16,830 nucleotides of DNA from JBCCRH01 sp039208045 (GCA_039208045.1 JBCCRH010000077.1:1-16830), one strand, 5' to 3'. Shown: positions 1 to 7,962, counted from the stretch's first letter. Numbers and translations: made by a program. The notes: generated from the sequence alone by a model not told the origin.

Positions 1-1426
1 CCTTGGCAAAAATAAAAGTAGAGCTTACGTTAGGGCGGGGCAAAGCTGCTTGGGCAGGATCACGAACTTCCAACACATCCCCACGAACATACTGTAGATT
101 TCTACCCACTTTGTAACGCAAGTTGGTGGTCGTTTCTCGATCGCCCACTACTTTGGAGGGCTGATGTACTCGGATGGTACCATGATCGGTAGCGATAAAA
201 AGCTGTACATCACGCTCTGCAATACGCTGCAAGGCCTGCCACAAAGGGGAATTCTCAAACCAGGAGCGCGTCAGCGAACGGTAGGCTTTTTCATCGCCTG
301 CTAACTCTTTGAGCACTTCCATCTCCGTCCTGGCATGCGATAGCATGTCGATAAAGTTGTACACGATGACGGTAAAGTCATTATTCAGATAATCGAAAAT
401 ATTGTCATTCAGTTGCTTGGCATGGTAAGCATTGGTCACTTTCACATAGTCGACTTTGATTTCCTTACGGAAAAGGCGACGAATTTGCTCTTGTAATAGC
501 TCGAACTCAAATTGATTTTTGGAGCCTTCCTCATTGTCATTGCGCCACCATTTGCGGTAACGCCGTTCAATCTCACCAGGCATCATGCCCGCAAAAATAG
601 CATTACGGCTGTACTGGGTAGATGTCGGTAGAATGCTGTAGAAATAGTCTTCTTGCTCCACTCTAAAAAGATCACTAAGCACAGGCTCAATCATTTTCCA
701 TTGGTCGTAGCGCAAATTATCTAGTAGCAGAAATACAGTTGGTACCTCGTGATCCAGCTCTGTAAATACTTTTTGCCGCAATAGGGTATTCGACATAATC
801 GGGCCATCACCAGTTCGAAGCCAATCTAGGTAATTCCTTACAATATATTTCGAAAACTCGGTATTGGCTTCACTCTTTTGCATCGCCAAAATATCTGCCA
901 TTCCGGTAGAGTTCGACTCGTCAATTTTGATCTCCCAATTGATAATCTGGCGATAAATATCTACCCACTCTTCAAAATTTAAACCGCTATTGATTTGCAT
1001 CAAAATCTGACGAAACTGCTGCTGGTAGTCCGAAGAGGTTTTTTCGCGAACTAAGCGCTTATTATCAATCAACTTTTTGAGGGTCAGCAATATTTGATTA
1101 GGGTTGACAGGCTTGATCAGATAGTCTGAAATCTGGGCGCCAATGGCCTCTTCCATCACTGTTTCGGCCTCATTCTTCGTGATCATCACCACTGGGATAT
1201 TAGGAGAAATATCTTTTATTTTAGCCAAGGTCTCTAAGCCAGTAATGCCAGGCATACTCTCATCTAAAAAGACCACATCGATATCGTCACTTTCTTCGCA
1301 TTCCTCCAAGGCATCATAACCGTTTGTCACGGTAATCACATCATAGCCTCTTTTTTCTAGAAACAGCAGCTGTGGCTTGAGTAAATCAATTTCGTCGTCG
1401 GCCCAAAGAATTTTTATTTGATCCAT
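1..1426 (-). CDS. porX: PorX, type IX secretion response regulator with PglZ domain (3' end missing)
   Basis: This gene begins with ATG at 1424-1426 and runs off the left edge after about 475 codons; the family is roughly 515 residues, so about 40 C-terminal residues are missing. The N-terminal receiver domain (residues about 3-120) has the acidic pair D10/D11, the phospho-acceptor D55 in FLDESMPG, T83 and K105 in YLIKP. A helical linker follows. From about residue 225 there is a PglZ domain of the alkaline phosphatase superfamily, with LLLDNLRYDQW (metal ligand D236), LPTSTQYSRNA (candidate nucleophile Thr near 268-270) and the metal-binding ATDHGT motif. In Porphyromonas gingivalis PorX works with the kinase PorY to control type IX secretion genes, and a PglZ phosphodiesterase activity has been described. 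The kinase is not in this window. The gene diverges from an HD phosphohydrolase. The identification is secure. Confidence 0.95.
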   Translation of the reverse strand, partial: MDQIKILWADDEIDLLKPQLLFLEKRGYDVITVTNGYDALEECEESDDIDVVFLDESMPGITGLETLAKIKDISPNIPVVMITKNEAETVMEEAIGAQISDYLIKPVNPNQILLTLKKLIDNKRLVREKTSSDYQQQFRQILMQINSGLNFEEWVDIYRQIINWEIKIDESNSTGMADILAMQKSEANTEFSKYIVRNYLDWLRTGDGPIMSNTLLRQKVFTELDHEVPTVFLLLDNLRYDQWKMIEPVLSDLFRVEQEDYFYSILPTSTQYSRNAIFAGMMPGEIERRYRKWWRNDNEEGSKNQFEFELLQEQIRRLFRKEIKVDYVKVTNAYHAKQLNDNIFDYLNNDFTVIVYNFIDMLSHARTEMEVLKELAGDEKAYRSLTRSWFENSPLWQALQRIAERDVQLFIATDHGTIRVHQPSKVVGDRETTTNLRYKVGRNLQYVRGDVLEVRDPAQAALPRPNVSSTFIFAK

Positions 1427-1471
1427 AGTATTAATGAAACATTATTGGCTAATAAATTATTGATAAGGTTG

Positions 1472-1479
1472 CAAAAGCA
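1472..1479 (-). promoter_or_regulatory. Possible porX promoter -7 box
   Basis: On the minus strand TGCTTTTG differs by one base from the Bacteroidota -7 consensus TAnnTTTG, and a TTG lies 17 nt upstream. Transcription would start about 40 nt before the porX ATG. The match is imperfect and the call is tentative. Confidence 0.3.
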
Positions 1480-1556
1480 TCCGCTGTATAACGCATCAAA
1501 ATAGTGGTTCGGTATTTAGCGCTTCGGAATATAGGAAAAGAAAGCAGCTTATACGT

Positions 1557-2804
1557 ATGATGAAAGGAAAAAAAATTCTTAATGATCCTGTCTACGGCTT
1601 TGTCAGCGTGCCTTATGGCATTTTGTTCGACTTGGTGGAGCATCCCTATTTCCAGCGGCTCCGCCGCATCAAGCAACTCAGTCTGACCCATTATGTGTAT
1701 CCTGGTGCTTTGCATACGCGCTTTCATCATGCCCTCGGTGCCCTGCACCTCATGAGCCAAGCCATTAGTACGCTGCGCAGCAAGGGTGCTGAAATTACAG
1801 CGGAAGAGGCAGAAGCCGTATCTATCGCTATTTTACTTCACGACATAGGGCATGGGCCCTTCTCACATACCCTTGAACACACCCTCATTAATGTCCATCA
1901 CGAGCTGATTTCTACTTTGTTTATGGAGCAGCTGAACCAGGAATATGACGGCGCCTTGGACATGGCCATCGCTATTTTTAAAGACCAATACCCCAAGAAG
2001 TTTCTGCATCAGTTGGTTTCCAGCCAGTTAGATATGGATCGGATGGATTACTTAAATAGAGATAGTTTTTTTACAGGGGTATATGAGGGGGTCATTGGTT
2101 ATGATCGCATTATTAAAATGCTGGCTGTGCACGATGGGCAGCTGGTAGTGGAGGAAAAGGGTACCTACTCTATTGAGAAATTTTTGATGGCGCGCAAATT
2201 GATGTACTGGCAAGTATATTTGCATAAAACGGTACTATCAGCAGAGCTTATGCTCGTGCAGACCATCAAGCGTGCGCAGGAGCTCATTCGGGAGGGAAAG
2301 CAGCTTCCTTCTCCACCTAGCCTCACTTATTTTTTGTACAATGAAGTAGATGAAGCTACCTTCCGTAAAAATGCAGAAGAACTGCTTGGCCATTTTGCTG
2401 CACTTGATGATATTGATATTATTGCCGCTGTAAAAAGCTGGCAGCATGCGGACGACCCTATGCTCGCTTATTTGGCGAAAAGCCTCATCAACCGCCGCCT
2501 TTTCCGACTCGAACTGAGCGACCGCCCTCCTACCCTAGGTATGCTAGAACGGCTTCATAGCTTACTTGCCGCTTGGAACCATTTTGATCCAGCACAATGG
2601 CATCACCTGATTATTAAGGGCAAGGAAACGAATAATACTTATAGTACTAGCAAAGAAGAGATTCAAATCTTATTCAAATCGGGTGAAGTGAAGCCGATGT
2701 CCGCATATTCTGATTTTGGGCTAAAATCGAAGATTATTACCAAACATTACTTGTGCTACCCTAAGCCTATCCATCAATTAGCACAGCAACAACTACTGAC
2801 TTGA
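1557..2804 (+). CDS. HD-domain phosphohydrolase (dNTPase-like)
   Basis: This 415-residue protein belongs to the HD superfamily of cytoplasmic metal-dependent phosphohydrolases (COG1078 type, related to dGTPases and YwfO-like proteins). The metal-binding motifs are clear: H57/H58 in TRFHHALG, H95-D96 in LLHDIGHGPFSH, and the downstream acidic motif QLDMDRMDYLNRD (residues about 157-169). Members hydrolyse nucleotides, often dNTPs; the substrate cannot be read from the sequence. Translation probably starts at the first of two adjacent ATG codons (1557 or 1560). It diverges from porX with 130 nt between the starts, an arrangement I recall from other Bacteroidota, and the MFS gene follows 4 nt after its stop, so those two are probably cotranscribed. 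Length and domain content are normal for the family. Confidence 0.88.
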   Translation: MMKGKKILNDPVYGFVSVPYGILFDLVEHPYFQRLRRIKQLSLTHYVYPGALHTRFHHALGALHLMSQAISTLRSKGAEITAEEAEAVSIAILLHDIGHGPFSHTLEHTLINVHHELISTLFMEQLNQEYDGALDMAIAIFKDQYPKKFLHQLVSSQLDMDRMDYLNRDSFFTGVYEGVIGYDRIIKMLAVHDGQLVVEEKGTYSIEKFLMARKLMYWQVYLHKTVLSAELMLVQTIKRAQELIREGKQLPSPPSLTYFLYNEVDEATFRKNAEELLGHFAALDDIDIIAAVKSWQHADDPMLAYLAKSLINRRLFRLELSDRPPTLGMLERLHSLLAAWNHFDPAQWHHLIIKGKETNNTYSTSKEEIQILFKSGEVKPMSAYSDFGLKSKIITKHYLCYPKPIHQLAQQQLLT

Positions 2805-2808
2805 TTGA

Positions 2809-3996
2809 ATGAAGAACGAACGACTCCTTTTATTTTTGCTGGCTATCGTACAGTTTAGCCATATCCTAGATTTTATGATCATCATGCCTTTGGGCTCGCA
2901 GTTTATGCGCATTTTTGAAATCAGCCCGCAGCAGTTTAGCCTCATTGTATCGTCTTATGCCTTCAGTGCTATGATCTTTGGCTTGTTGAGCGCTATGTAT
3001 ATCGACCGATTTGATCGGAAGTGGGCCTTAATATATGCCTATATTGGCTTTATAGTGGGTACGCTAGCCTGTGCTTTGGCGCCCAGCTACGCCTTTTTCT
3101 TGCTTGCCCGAAGCTTGACGGGTGCATTCGGAGGCATCCTAGCAGGCTTGGTTTTAGCCATTGTTGGAGATGTCATCCCGCTAGAGCGGCGAGGGCAAGC
3201 AATGGGCTATGTGATGACGGCCTTTTCGGTAGCTTCGGTGGTGGGTGTACCCGCTGGAATATTTCTAGCAGCTACTTTCTCTTGGCAGGTGCCCTTTCTA
3301 GCTGTCGTGGGCATTTCCTTAGTGGCACTAGCACTCATTTACTTCAACGTGCCTAGCATGGTTAGCCATTTGGATGCATCCAAACCCAAGCACAAACCCC
3401 TTCAGGCCTTCACTAGTATTTTGAATAATCCAAATCAACTGCGGGCACTTGCTTTTACCATCATCCTGATGCTGGGGCATTTTACCATTATTCCATTCAT
3501 TGCACCATACATGCAGCTGAATATTGGCTTTTCTGATTATGAGGTTTCTTACATCTACTTAGTAGGAGGCATTCTCACTATTTTTCTGCTACCTTTCTTC
3601 GGAAAGCTGGCCGATCTGTATGGCCATATCAAGGTGTTTACTATCTCTAGCTTATTTGCCTTAGCCTCCATTTTTGTAATTACGAATCTGCCGGAGGTAT
3701 CTATCATTTTAGCTTTGTGTGCTACTTCATCCTTCTTTGTAGTAGCAAGTGGCAGAAGTGTGCCAGCTACTACGCTCATCACTTCGGTGGTGAAGCCCGA
3801 AAATAGGGGAAGTTTTATGAGCATTCGTACCTCGGCGAATGAGATGGCGCTTGCGCTATCCTCTTTTGTGGCAGGTATGATTATCTATGAGCGCCCAGAC
3901 GGCTCGCTGGCCAATTATGAGTATGTTGGCTATATTGCTATTGCGATGAGCCTACTGGCGATCTTTTTCGCGCGGCGGCTGAAGTCCATTAGCTGA
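2809..3996 (+). CDS. MFS transporter, DHA1-like
   Basis: This is a 395-residue integral membrane protein with about 12 hydrophobic segments, the usual size for the major facilitator superfamily. The first helix contains ILDFMIIMPLG, typical of drug:H+ antiporter-1 (AraJ/sugar-efflux-like) members. The loop between helices 2 and 3 has a motif-A-like stretch, GLLSAMYIDRFDRKWAL (residues about 59-73), and VVGVPAGI in the fifth segment resembles the antiporter motif C region. It should export a small molecule across the inner membrane using the proton gradient; the substrate is unknown. Its ATG lies 4 nt after the HD gene stop, so the two very likely share a transcript. About 100 nt without visible structure separates it from the next gene. 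Confidence 0.85.
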   Translation: MKNERLLLFLLAIVQFSHILDFMIIMPLGSQFMRIFEISPQQFSLIVSSYAFSAMIFGLLSAMYIDRFDRKWALIYAYIGFIVGTLACALAPSYAFFLLARSLTGAFGGILAGLVLAIVGDVIPLERRGQAMGYVMTAFSVASVVGVPAGIFLAATFSWQVPFLAVVGISLVALALIYFNVPSMVSHLDASKPKHKPLQAFTSILNNPNQLRALAFTIILMLGHFTIIPFIAPYMQLNIGFSDYEVSYIYLVGGILTIFLLPFFGKLADLYGHIKVFTISSLFALASIFVITNLPEVSIILALCATSSFFVVASGRSVPATTLITSVVKPENRGSFMSIRTSANEMALALSSFVAGMIIYERPDGSLANYEYVGYIAIAMSLLAIFFARRLKSIS

Positions 3997-4100
3997 CGAT
4001 AAGTTCGCTAGTTGCTGACAATTTGATTAATAAACGATCGATTCTGAGCGTGGCCTATCGATTAAACGTAATTTAGTACACAACCAAAAATACCCACACT

Positions 4101-4397
4101 ATGCAGTATCGATTTATGGCAGACTGTACCCTATCCGCCGGTTTTCAAGATCAGGAAGAGCGGCTGCTTACCAACCAGCAGGATTTATTGCAGCGATTTT
4201 TGGAAGAGGGTATTTTGGTGAATTATGCCCTTTCTCTGGAGCATTCCAAATTGTGGGCTGTTTTTAATGCCACCTCAGAAATGGAAGTGCTTGAAATCAT
4301 GATCGCGATGCCCTTATCGCATGCGATGCAAATAGAAGTCAGCCTACTTAGTGCTTTTGACTCTAACCAAGCGCCCCCTAGCTTCTCCATGAACTGA
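4101..4397 (+). CDS. Muconolactone-isomerase-like small protein
   Basis: This is a 98-residue soluble protein without a signal peptide. Its second half, LWAVFNATSEMEVLEIMIAMPL followed by MQIEVSLL, lines up with the muconolactone delta-isomerase family in strand-helix-strand order, including the hydrophobic pattern before and after the 'MPL' turn. That family forms a ferredoxin-like dimeric alpha/beta barrel. Many such proteins in bacteria without the beta-ketoadipate pathway are annotated only by fold, and I see no other catechol-pathway gene here, so isomerase activity should not be assumed. It lies 56 nt upstream of an alpha/beta hydrolase in the same direction and may be cotranscribed with it. 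The gene is likely real; its function is unknown. Confidence 0.6.
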   Translation: MQYRFMADCTLSAGFQDQEERLLTNQQDLLQRFLEEGILVNYALSLEHSKLWAVFNATSEMEVLEIMIAMPLSHAMQIEVSLLSAFDSNQAPPSFSMN

Positions 4398-4453
4398 GGG
4401 TATGCCCTGAGCATATACTTGCTGAAACCCGTCATTTTTTGTTTCTTTAGGAT

Positions 4454-5284
4454 ATGCATATTTACCGAAATATTTTGCTCCAAGGCGCTAATGATAAGCC
4501 CTTTCTGCTGGATGCCTACTACGATCATCCAGATGACACCCAGGCCATCGCCCTATTCGTTCATGGGTTTAAGGGCTTCAAAGACTGGGGGATTTGGGAT
4601 TTGATGGCGCGGCAATTTGCGGCTGCCAATTGTGCTTTTGTTAAGTTCAATTTTAGCCATAATGGTACCACCCTTAAGCAGACCACCTACCATGCCGATC
4701 TGGAGGCTTTTGGTCAAAATAACTACAGCTTTGAGCGATTTGATATCCAACAAGCCATCAACTGGATCAAGACTACCCTACCACCTGTGCCGCTTTATCT
4801 TATTGGTCACAGCCGAGGTGGTGCAATCAGCATTGTAGAGGCCGCTTCGAGAGATGACTTAGCTGGTATCATCACCTGGGCTTCGGTGAGTAGGTTGGAC
4901 TATGCCTGGCAGAAGCCTAATTTTATAGAAGACTGGAAGCAAGCTGGCAAATATACCGTCACCAATGGCCGAACTGGACAAATAATGCCGTTGTACTTCC
5001 AATTATACGAGGACTTTGCGGCCAACCAAGCTGCGTATGATGTGTCTAGCGCCATCAAGAAATTAAAGGTGCCAGTGCTAATCATCCACGGTGATGACGA
5101 CCCGGCCATTTCCCATACTGCTGCCCACTCCCTTTATGCATGGGCCACCACTACTCGCAAGCTTTCTATCCTAAAAGGGGCGAACCACGTATTTGGCGGA
5201 AGCCACCCCTACAAGCAGCCCACGCTGCCAAATCATGCCCAAAAAGTAGTAGATACCAGCCTGTCTTTTATTTTTGGGACCTAA
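4454..5284 (+). CDS. Alpha/beta hydrolase
   Basis: This 276-residue protein has the complete alpha/beta-hydrolase signature. The oxyanion-hole region is FVHGFKGFKDWG (residues about 35-46). The nucleophile elbow is GHSRGG with S120. The acid is in IIHGDDDPAI (D214-D216), and the catalytic histidine is H245 in GANHVFGG. No signal peptide or membrane segment is visible, so it is probably a cytoplasmic serine esterase, thioesterase or peptidase. The HGFKGFKDW start resembles the dienelactone-hydrolase/YheT-like branch, but the substrate cannot be named. The start ATG at 4454 gives the normal length. The next 233 nt contain a palindromic repeat element that may also end its transcript. Confidence 0.85.
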   Translation: MHIYRNILLQGANDKPFLLDAYYDHPDDTQAIALFVHGFKGFKDWGIWDLMARQFAAANCAFVKFNFSHNGTTLKQTTYHADLEAFGQNNYSFERFDIQQAINWIKTTLPPVPLYLIGHSRGGAISIVEAASRDDLAGIITWASVSRLDYAWQKPNFIEDWKQAGKYTVTNGRTGQIMPLYFQLYEDFAANQAAYDVSSAIKKLKVPVLIIHGDDDPAISHTAAHSLYAWATTTRKLSILKGANHVFGGSHPYKQPTLPNHAQKVVDTSLSFIFGT

Positions 5285-5300
5285 AAGCGCAATTCTTTTG

Positions 5301-5473
5301 AGTAATAGTCAAAGAATAACTTCTCGATTTATGGCTGGCTCTTTTGCCCTAATACTGCGTTGAATCCCGATAATTATCGGGACGCTGATGCTAAGGCATC
5401 GCCTGCGTTTTTCGCCTTGACTTAGAGCAAAATCCCCTTGCCAAAATGCGGAACTTATTCTTTGGCTATTACT
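5301..5473. repeat. Palindromic intergenic repeat element (MITE/REP-like)
   Basis: The ends form a 19-nt inverted repeat (5301-5319 with 5455-5473) with a single mismatch, and weaker complementarity continues inward for roughly 30 more bases. The centre holds a perfect 18-nt palindrome (5365-5382) and a small hairpin (GATGC / GCATC). No convincing protein is encoded. The nested palindromes, the intergenic position and the core shared with 16398-16415 suggest a dispersed, non-autonomous repeat. It sits just after the hydrolase stop and just before the promoter of the next gene. Confidence 0.65.
5365..5382. repeat. Palindrome TCCCGATAATTATCGGGA
   Basis: This is a perfect 18-nt palindrome at the centre of the 5301-5473 element. 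It differs at one position from the palindrome at 16398-16415 in the paaA-paaB spacer. It may be a protein-binding or cruciform core of a repeat family. Confidence 0.8.
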
Positions 5474-5492
5474 AAGAGGAATCCTATATTTG
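5462..5492 (+). promoter_or_regulatory. Bacteroidota-type promoter for the 5518 membrane protein
   Basis: TTG at 5462-5464 and TATATTTG at 5485-5492 (perfect TAnnTTTG) are 20 nt apart, matching the Bacteroidota -33/-7 consensus. Transcription would start near 5498, leaving a leader of about 20 nt before the GTG start. The TTG box falls inside the right arm of the inverted repeat. Confidence 0.7.
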
Positions 5493-5517
5493 AGGCTGTG
5501 CAAAAAATGGTGCTCTT

Positions 5518-6510
5518 GTGTTAAGCCTATTTCGAACTAATCAATTATCGGCTAGCTTATTGCTAATCTTCTATGCTGCCATCCTAAGAGGAGCTCCCAT
5601 GCTCATTGGTGGAGTGCTAGGTAAGGATTGGGCGGCTCAGAACACAGGCGTACTCAGTGAACTCCTATACAGCTGGATTGGAGAGCAATCTATCGCATCT
5701 GTCGTATTCAGTACCATTTTGGTATTTCTTCAAGCTATCTTGATTAACGTTGCGGTTAATGACCATAAGCTCAACAGTTCTATCAATATGTTTCCTGGCT
5801 TATTCTATATTCTAGTCAGCAGCACGATTTTTCAGAGCCTACAGCTCACGCCCTTGTTGATGGCTAATACATTCCTGCTATTGGCCCTAGCAGCACTCTG
5901 GAATACCTACAAAAAGAATAATTGTGCCGATAAAATATTTAACGTAGGCTTGTGGATAGGGGTAGCTAGTTTATTCTATCCCGTATATAGTTTTTTTATG
6001 GTGATGGCCTTCGCCGGCTTGAGTATTCTCAGAGCGTTTCGACTACAAGAACGCCTCATGATTCTAGCGGGCTATTTGGTGCCTGTTTTCCTTGGCTTTA
6101 CCATTTCGTTCTGGAACGATCAAGAGGCAGCTTTCTTACAGACGCAGTTTACGCAAGCTTACCAGTTCTTATCGCTCCCTGCTTCTTTAGACTTTGATAC
6201 GATCTTGATTTTAGCAGGTGCTGGCGTCACCTTACTGATCTTGGTGCTTGGGCAGAATAATTTTATGCTACGCAAAACCATCGATGCTCGAAAGCGGATT
6301 GATGTCTTATATTGGATGCTCTTCTGTGGAGGGCTCAGCTTACTATTTCTAAAAATCTGGGCGATTGACCACCTTATGATCCTCAGCCTTCCTGTGGGCA
6401 TTCTCTTGTCTTTTGCCTTCACGCGGCTCAGCAATAAATGGGCGGAGGCGGTACACTTCATCTTGGTCTTAGGCCTCCTCCTTATTCATTATCAATCTGT
6501 TCTTTCCTAA
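5518..6510 (+). CDS. Polytopic membrane protein, possibly DUF6427 family
   Basis: This 330-residue protein is almost wholly hydrophobic, with roughly eight or nine membrane segments and a short basic N-terminus (LSLFRTNQL). The overall plan resembles the Bacteroidota-specific DUF6427 membrane proteins, whose function is unknown: a Phe-Arg/Lys-rich start, a conserved-looking block LFYPVYSFFMVMAFAGLSIL in the middle, and a basic loop (RKTIDARKRID) before the last segments. I cannot confirm the family without a profile search. The GTG at 5518 is chosen because the frame is closed by a TGA at 5491, no in-frame ATG lies nearby, and a strong promoter ends about 20 nt upstream; the nearer ATG at 5507 is in another frame and stops at once. 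It is followed 58 nt later by purQ, which has its own promoter. Confidence 0.65.
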   Translation: MLSLFRTNQLSASLLLIFYAAILRGAPMLIGGVLGKDWAAQNTGVLSELLYSWIGEQSIASVVFSTILVFLQAILINVAVNDHKLNSSINMFPGLFYILVSSTIFQSLQLTPLLMANTFLLLALAALWNTYKKNNCADKIFNVGLWIGVASLFYPVYSFFMVMAFAGLSILRAFRLQERLMILAGYLVPVFLGFTISFWNDQEAAFLQTQFTQAYQFLSLPASLDFDTILILAGAGVTLLILVLGQNNFMLRKTIDARKRIDVLYWMLFCGGLSLLFLKIWAIDHLMILSLPVGILLSFAFTRLSNKWAEAVHFILVLGLLLIHYQSVLS

Positions 6511-6522
6511 CCCAAAACAACC

Positions 6523-6551
6523 TTGCCTTTTCTGGATTTTGACTACTTTTG
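6523..6551 (+). promoter_or_regulatory. Bacteroidota-type promoter for purQ
   Basis: TTG at 6523-6525 and TACTTTTG at 6544-6551 (perfect TAnnTTTG) are 18 nt apart. The predicted start of transcription near 6558 leaves only about 11 nt before the ATG at 6569. This supports the ATG over the upstream in-frame TTG at 6539, which would precede the transcript. Confidence 0.7.
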
Positions 6552-6568
6552 TAGCAAATACTTTGGTT

Positions 6569-7279
6569 ATGAAATTTGGAGTAGTCGTTTTTCCGGGTTC
6601 AAATTGTGATGATGACATGGTGCACGTGTTGCGCGAAGTGATGCAACAGGAGGTAGTGAAGCTTTGGCATAAGCAAGAACATATCGATGATTTCTCTACA
6701 GAGGACTGTATCGTGTTACCTGGTGGCTTTTCCTATGGTGACTACTTACGCGCAGGTGCTATTGCGCGCTTTTCCCCTATTATGAAGGCGGTTATCGCTT
6801 TCGCTAAAAATGGCGGGTATGTGCTTGGCATCTGCAATGGCTTCCAAATCCTGTGCGAAGCAGGGCTGCTCCCCGGCGTATTGCTGCGCAACAATAATCA
6901 AAAATTTATTTGTAAAAATACGTACCTACAGGCGCAAACTAACAATGCTGCTCTCACTGCTTTGATCAACCCTGAAAAGGCCTTAAAAATACCAATTGCG
7001 CATGCCGAAGGACGCTACTTTACAGATGAAGCGACTCTACAACAGCTCAAATTCAATGATCAAGTGTTATTCCGCTACTGCGATGCTTCGGGCGCTGTTA
7101 CTCCAGCAGCTAACCCCAATGGCTCACTAGACAACATTGCAGGCATCTGTAATGCCGAGCGCAATGTATTTGGTATGATGCCCCACCCCGAGCGCGCCTC
7201 TGAAGCTATTCTACATAATGAAGATGGCCGTATCTTGTTTGAGTCCCTGTTGAGCTATGCTAAAGTGGCTACTTCTTAA
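6569..7279 (+). CDS. purQ: Phosphoribosylformylglycinamidine synthase, glutaminase subunit PurQ
   Basis: PurQ is the class I glutamine amidotransferase that supplies ammonia to PurL in the fourth step of purine synthesis (FGAR to FGAM), acting in a cytoplasmic complex with PurL and PurS. The 236-residue product has the usual length for a stand-alone subunit. The N-terminus KFGVVVFPGSNCDDD is diagnostic. The catalytic triad is C89 in GICNGFQ and H206/E208 in MMPHPERA, and the oxyanion region is PGGFSYGDYLRAG. The ATG at 6569 is preferred to the TTG at 6539 because the family starts here and the promoter lies over the TTG. No purL or purS lies nearby, and the neighbours are unrelated. A separate PurQ implies the small-PurL/PurS form of the enzyme elsewhere in the genome. 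Confidence 0.95.
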   Translation: MKFGVVVFPGSNCDDDMVHVLREVMQQEVVKLWHKQEHIDDFSTEDCIVLPGGFSYGDYLRAGAIARFSPIMKAVIAFAKNGGYVLGICNGFQILCEAGLLPGVLLRNNNQKFICKNTYLQAQTNNAALTALINPEKALKIPIAHAEGRYFTDEATLQQLKFNDQVLFRYCDASGAVTPAANPNGSLDNIAGICNAERNVFGMMPHPERASEAILHNEDGRILFESLLSYAKVATS

Positions 7280-7385
7280 TCTCTTAATAGACTTGTTTCG
7301 CCAGCCATCAAATGGTTGCTAGCGGCAAAACTGTTAATCTTTTATTATCGTTATTCCAGTAGCTCCTTTTTCTAGGATTTGCCCT

Positions 7386-7393
7386 TATTTTTG
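7386..7393 (+). promoter_or_regulatory. -7 promoter box upstream of the single DsbD-alpha gene
   Basis: TATTTTTG matches TAnnTTTG exactly and lies 25 nt before the ATG at 7418. No TTG is found at the expected distance upstream, so only the -7 half is supported. Confidence 0.4.
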
Positions 7394-7417
7394 GATGGTC
7401 AAATAGAAAAATAAGCA

Positions 7418-7888
7418 ATGGGTATCATTCGACTTTTACTTTCAATAACGTTTTGTGCTTTAGCTGTTGCCACGATAAGCGCTCAGCAAGACCCCGTAAG
7501 CTGGGATTTTTCTACGGAGCGGATTGGTAACGATACCTACACGATCAAGTTAGAAGGAACTATTGATGCAGGCTGGTTTATTTACTCCCAGTTTCTAGGA
7601 CAAGAAGATGGCCCAATTCCAACGACGGTCTATATTGAGCCGCAGAAAAATGCAATTGAGCTAGTAGGCTTGGTGGAGGAAAAAGGGAATAGAAAAGAAG
7701 GATTTGATCCCGTATTCGAAGTGAATTTAGTGAAATTTAGTAAGCAGGTGACGTTTACACAAACTATAAAATTGAGAGGCGGAGATGCTAATCAGATTAC
7801 TGGCTATATAGAATATATGACCTGTAATGATGAGAGTTGTCTTCCTCCAAAGGAGGTACCATTCACCTTAGAACTAGATCGTTCTTAG
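7418..7888 (+). CDS. Secreted single-domain DsbD-alpha-like protein
   Basis: This is a 156-residue protein with a signal peptide (LLLSITFCALAVATISAQ; cleavage expected near residue 22-23), so it is periplasmic. The mature part is one immunoglobulin-like DsbD N-terminal domain (residues about 25-154), recognisable by DPVSWDFS at its start, GWFIYSQF, EKGNRKEGFDPVF, and the redox pair C136/C141 in TCNDESCLPP. In E. coli DsbD this domain takes electrons from the membrane domain and reduces periplasmic partners such as DsbC. Here it exists as a separate protein without membrane or thioredoxin domains. It lies upstream of a full dsbD gene with two more copies, separated by 189 nt with a terminator-like hairpin. 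It may be a duplicated shuttle domain. The fold is secure; the exact partner is unknown. Confidence 0.8.
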   Translation: MGIIRLLLSITFCALAVATISAQQDPVSWDFSTERIGNDTYTIKLEGTIDAGWFIYSQFLGQEDGPIPTTVYIEPQKNAIELVGLVEEKGNRKEGFDPVFEVNLVKFSKQVTFTQTIKLRGGDANQITGYIEYMTCNDESCLPPKEVPFTLELDRS

Positions 7889-7915
7889 GGTGTACCCGAA
7901 TTATTAAAAAGATAG

Positions 7916-7923
7916 TATATTTG
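7916..7923 (+). promoter_or_regulatory. -7 box in the leader of dsbD
   Basis: TATATTTG is a perfect TAnnTTTG match, but no TTG stands at the expected distance upstream. If used, it would give dsbD a leader of roughly 150 nt that includes the hairpin at 7963-7992. Confidence 0.3.
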
Positions 7924-7962
7924 CTAAGCACTTAGTGAACTCATTTTAAGTTGTTTGTAACG

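Noticed and set aside
5309..5503. Minus-strand 64-codon open frame inside the palindromic repeat
   Set aside because: Composition follows the inverted repeat and palindrome; there is no recognisable domain and it overlaps the promoter of the next gene.
6539..6568. TTG start adding ten residues to PurQ
   Set aside because: The extension overlaps the predicted -7 box, and the family begins at KFGVVVFPG with the ATG at 6569.
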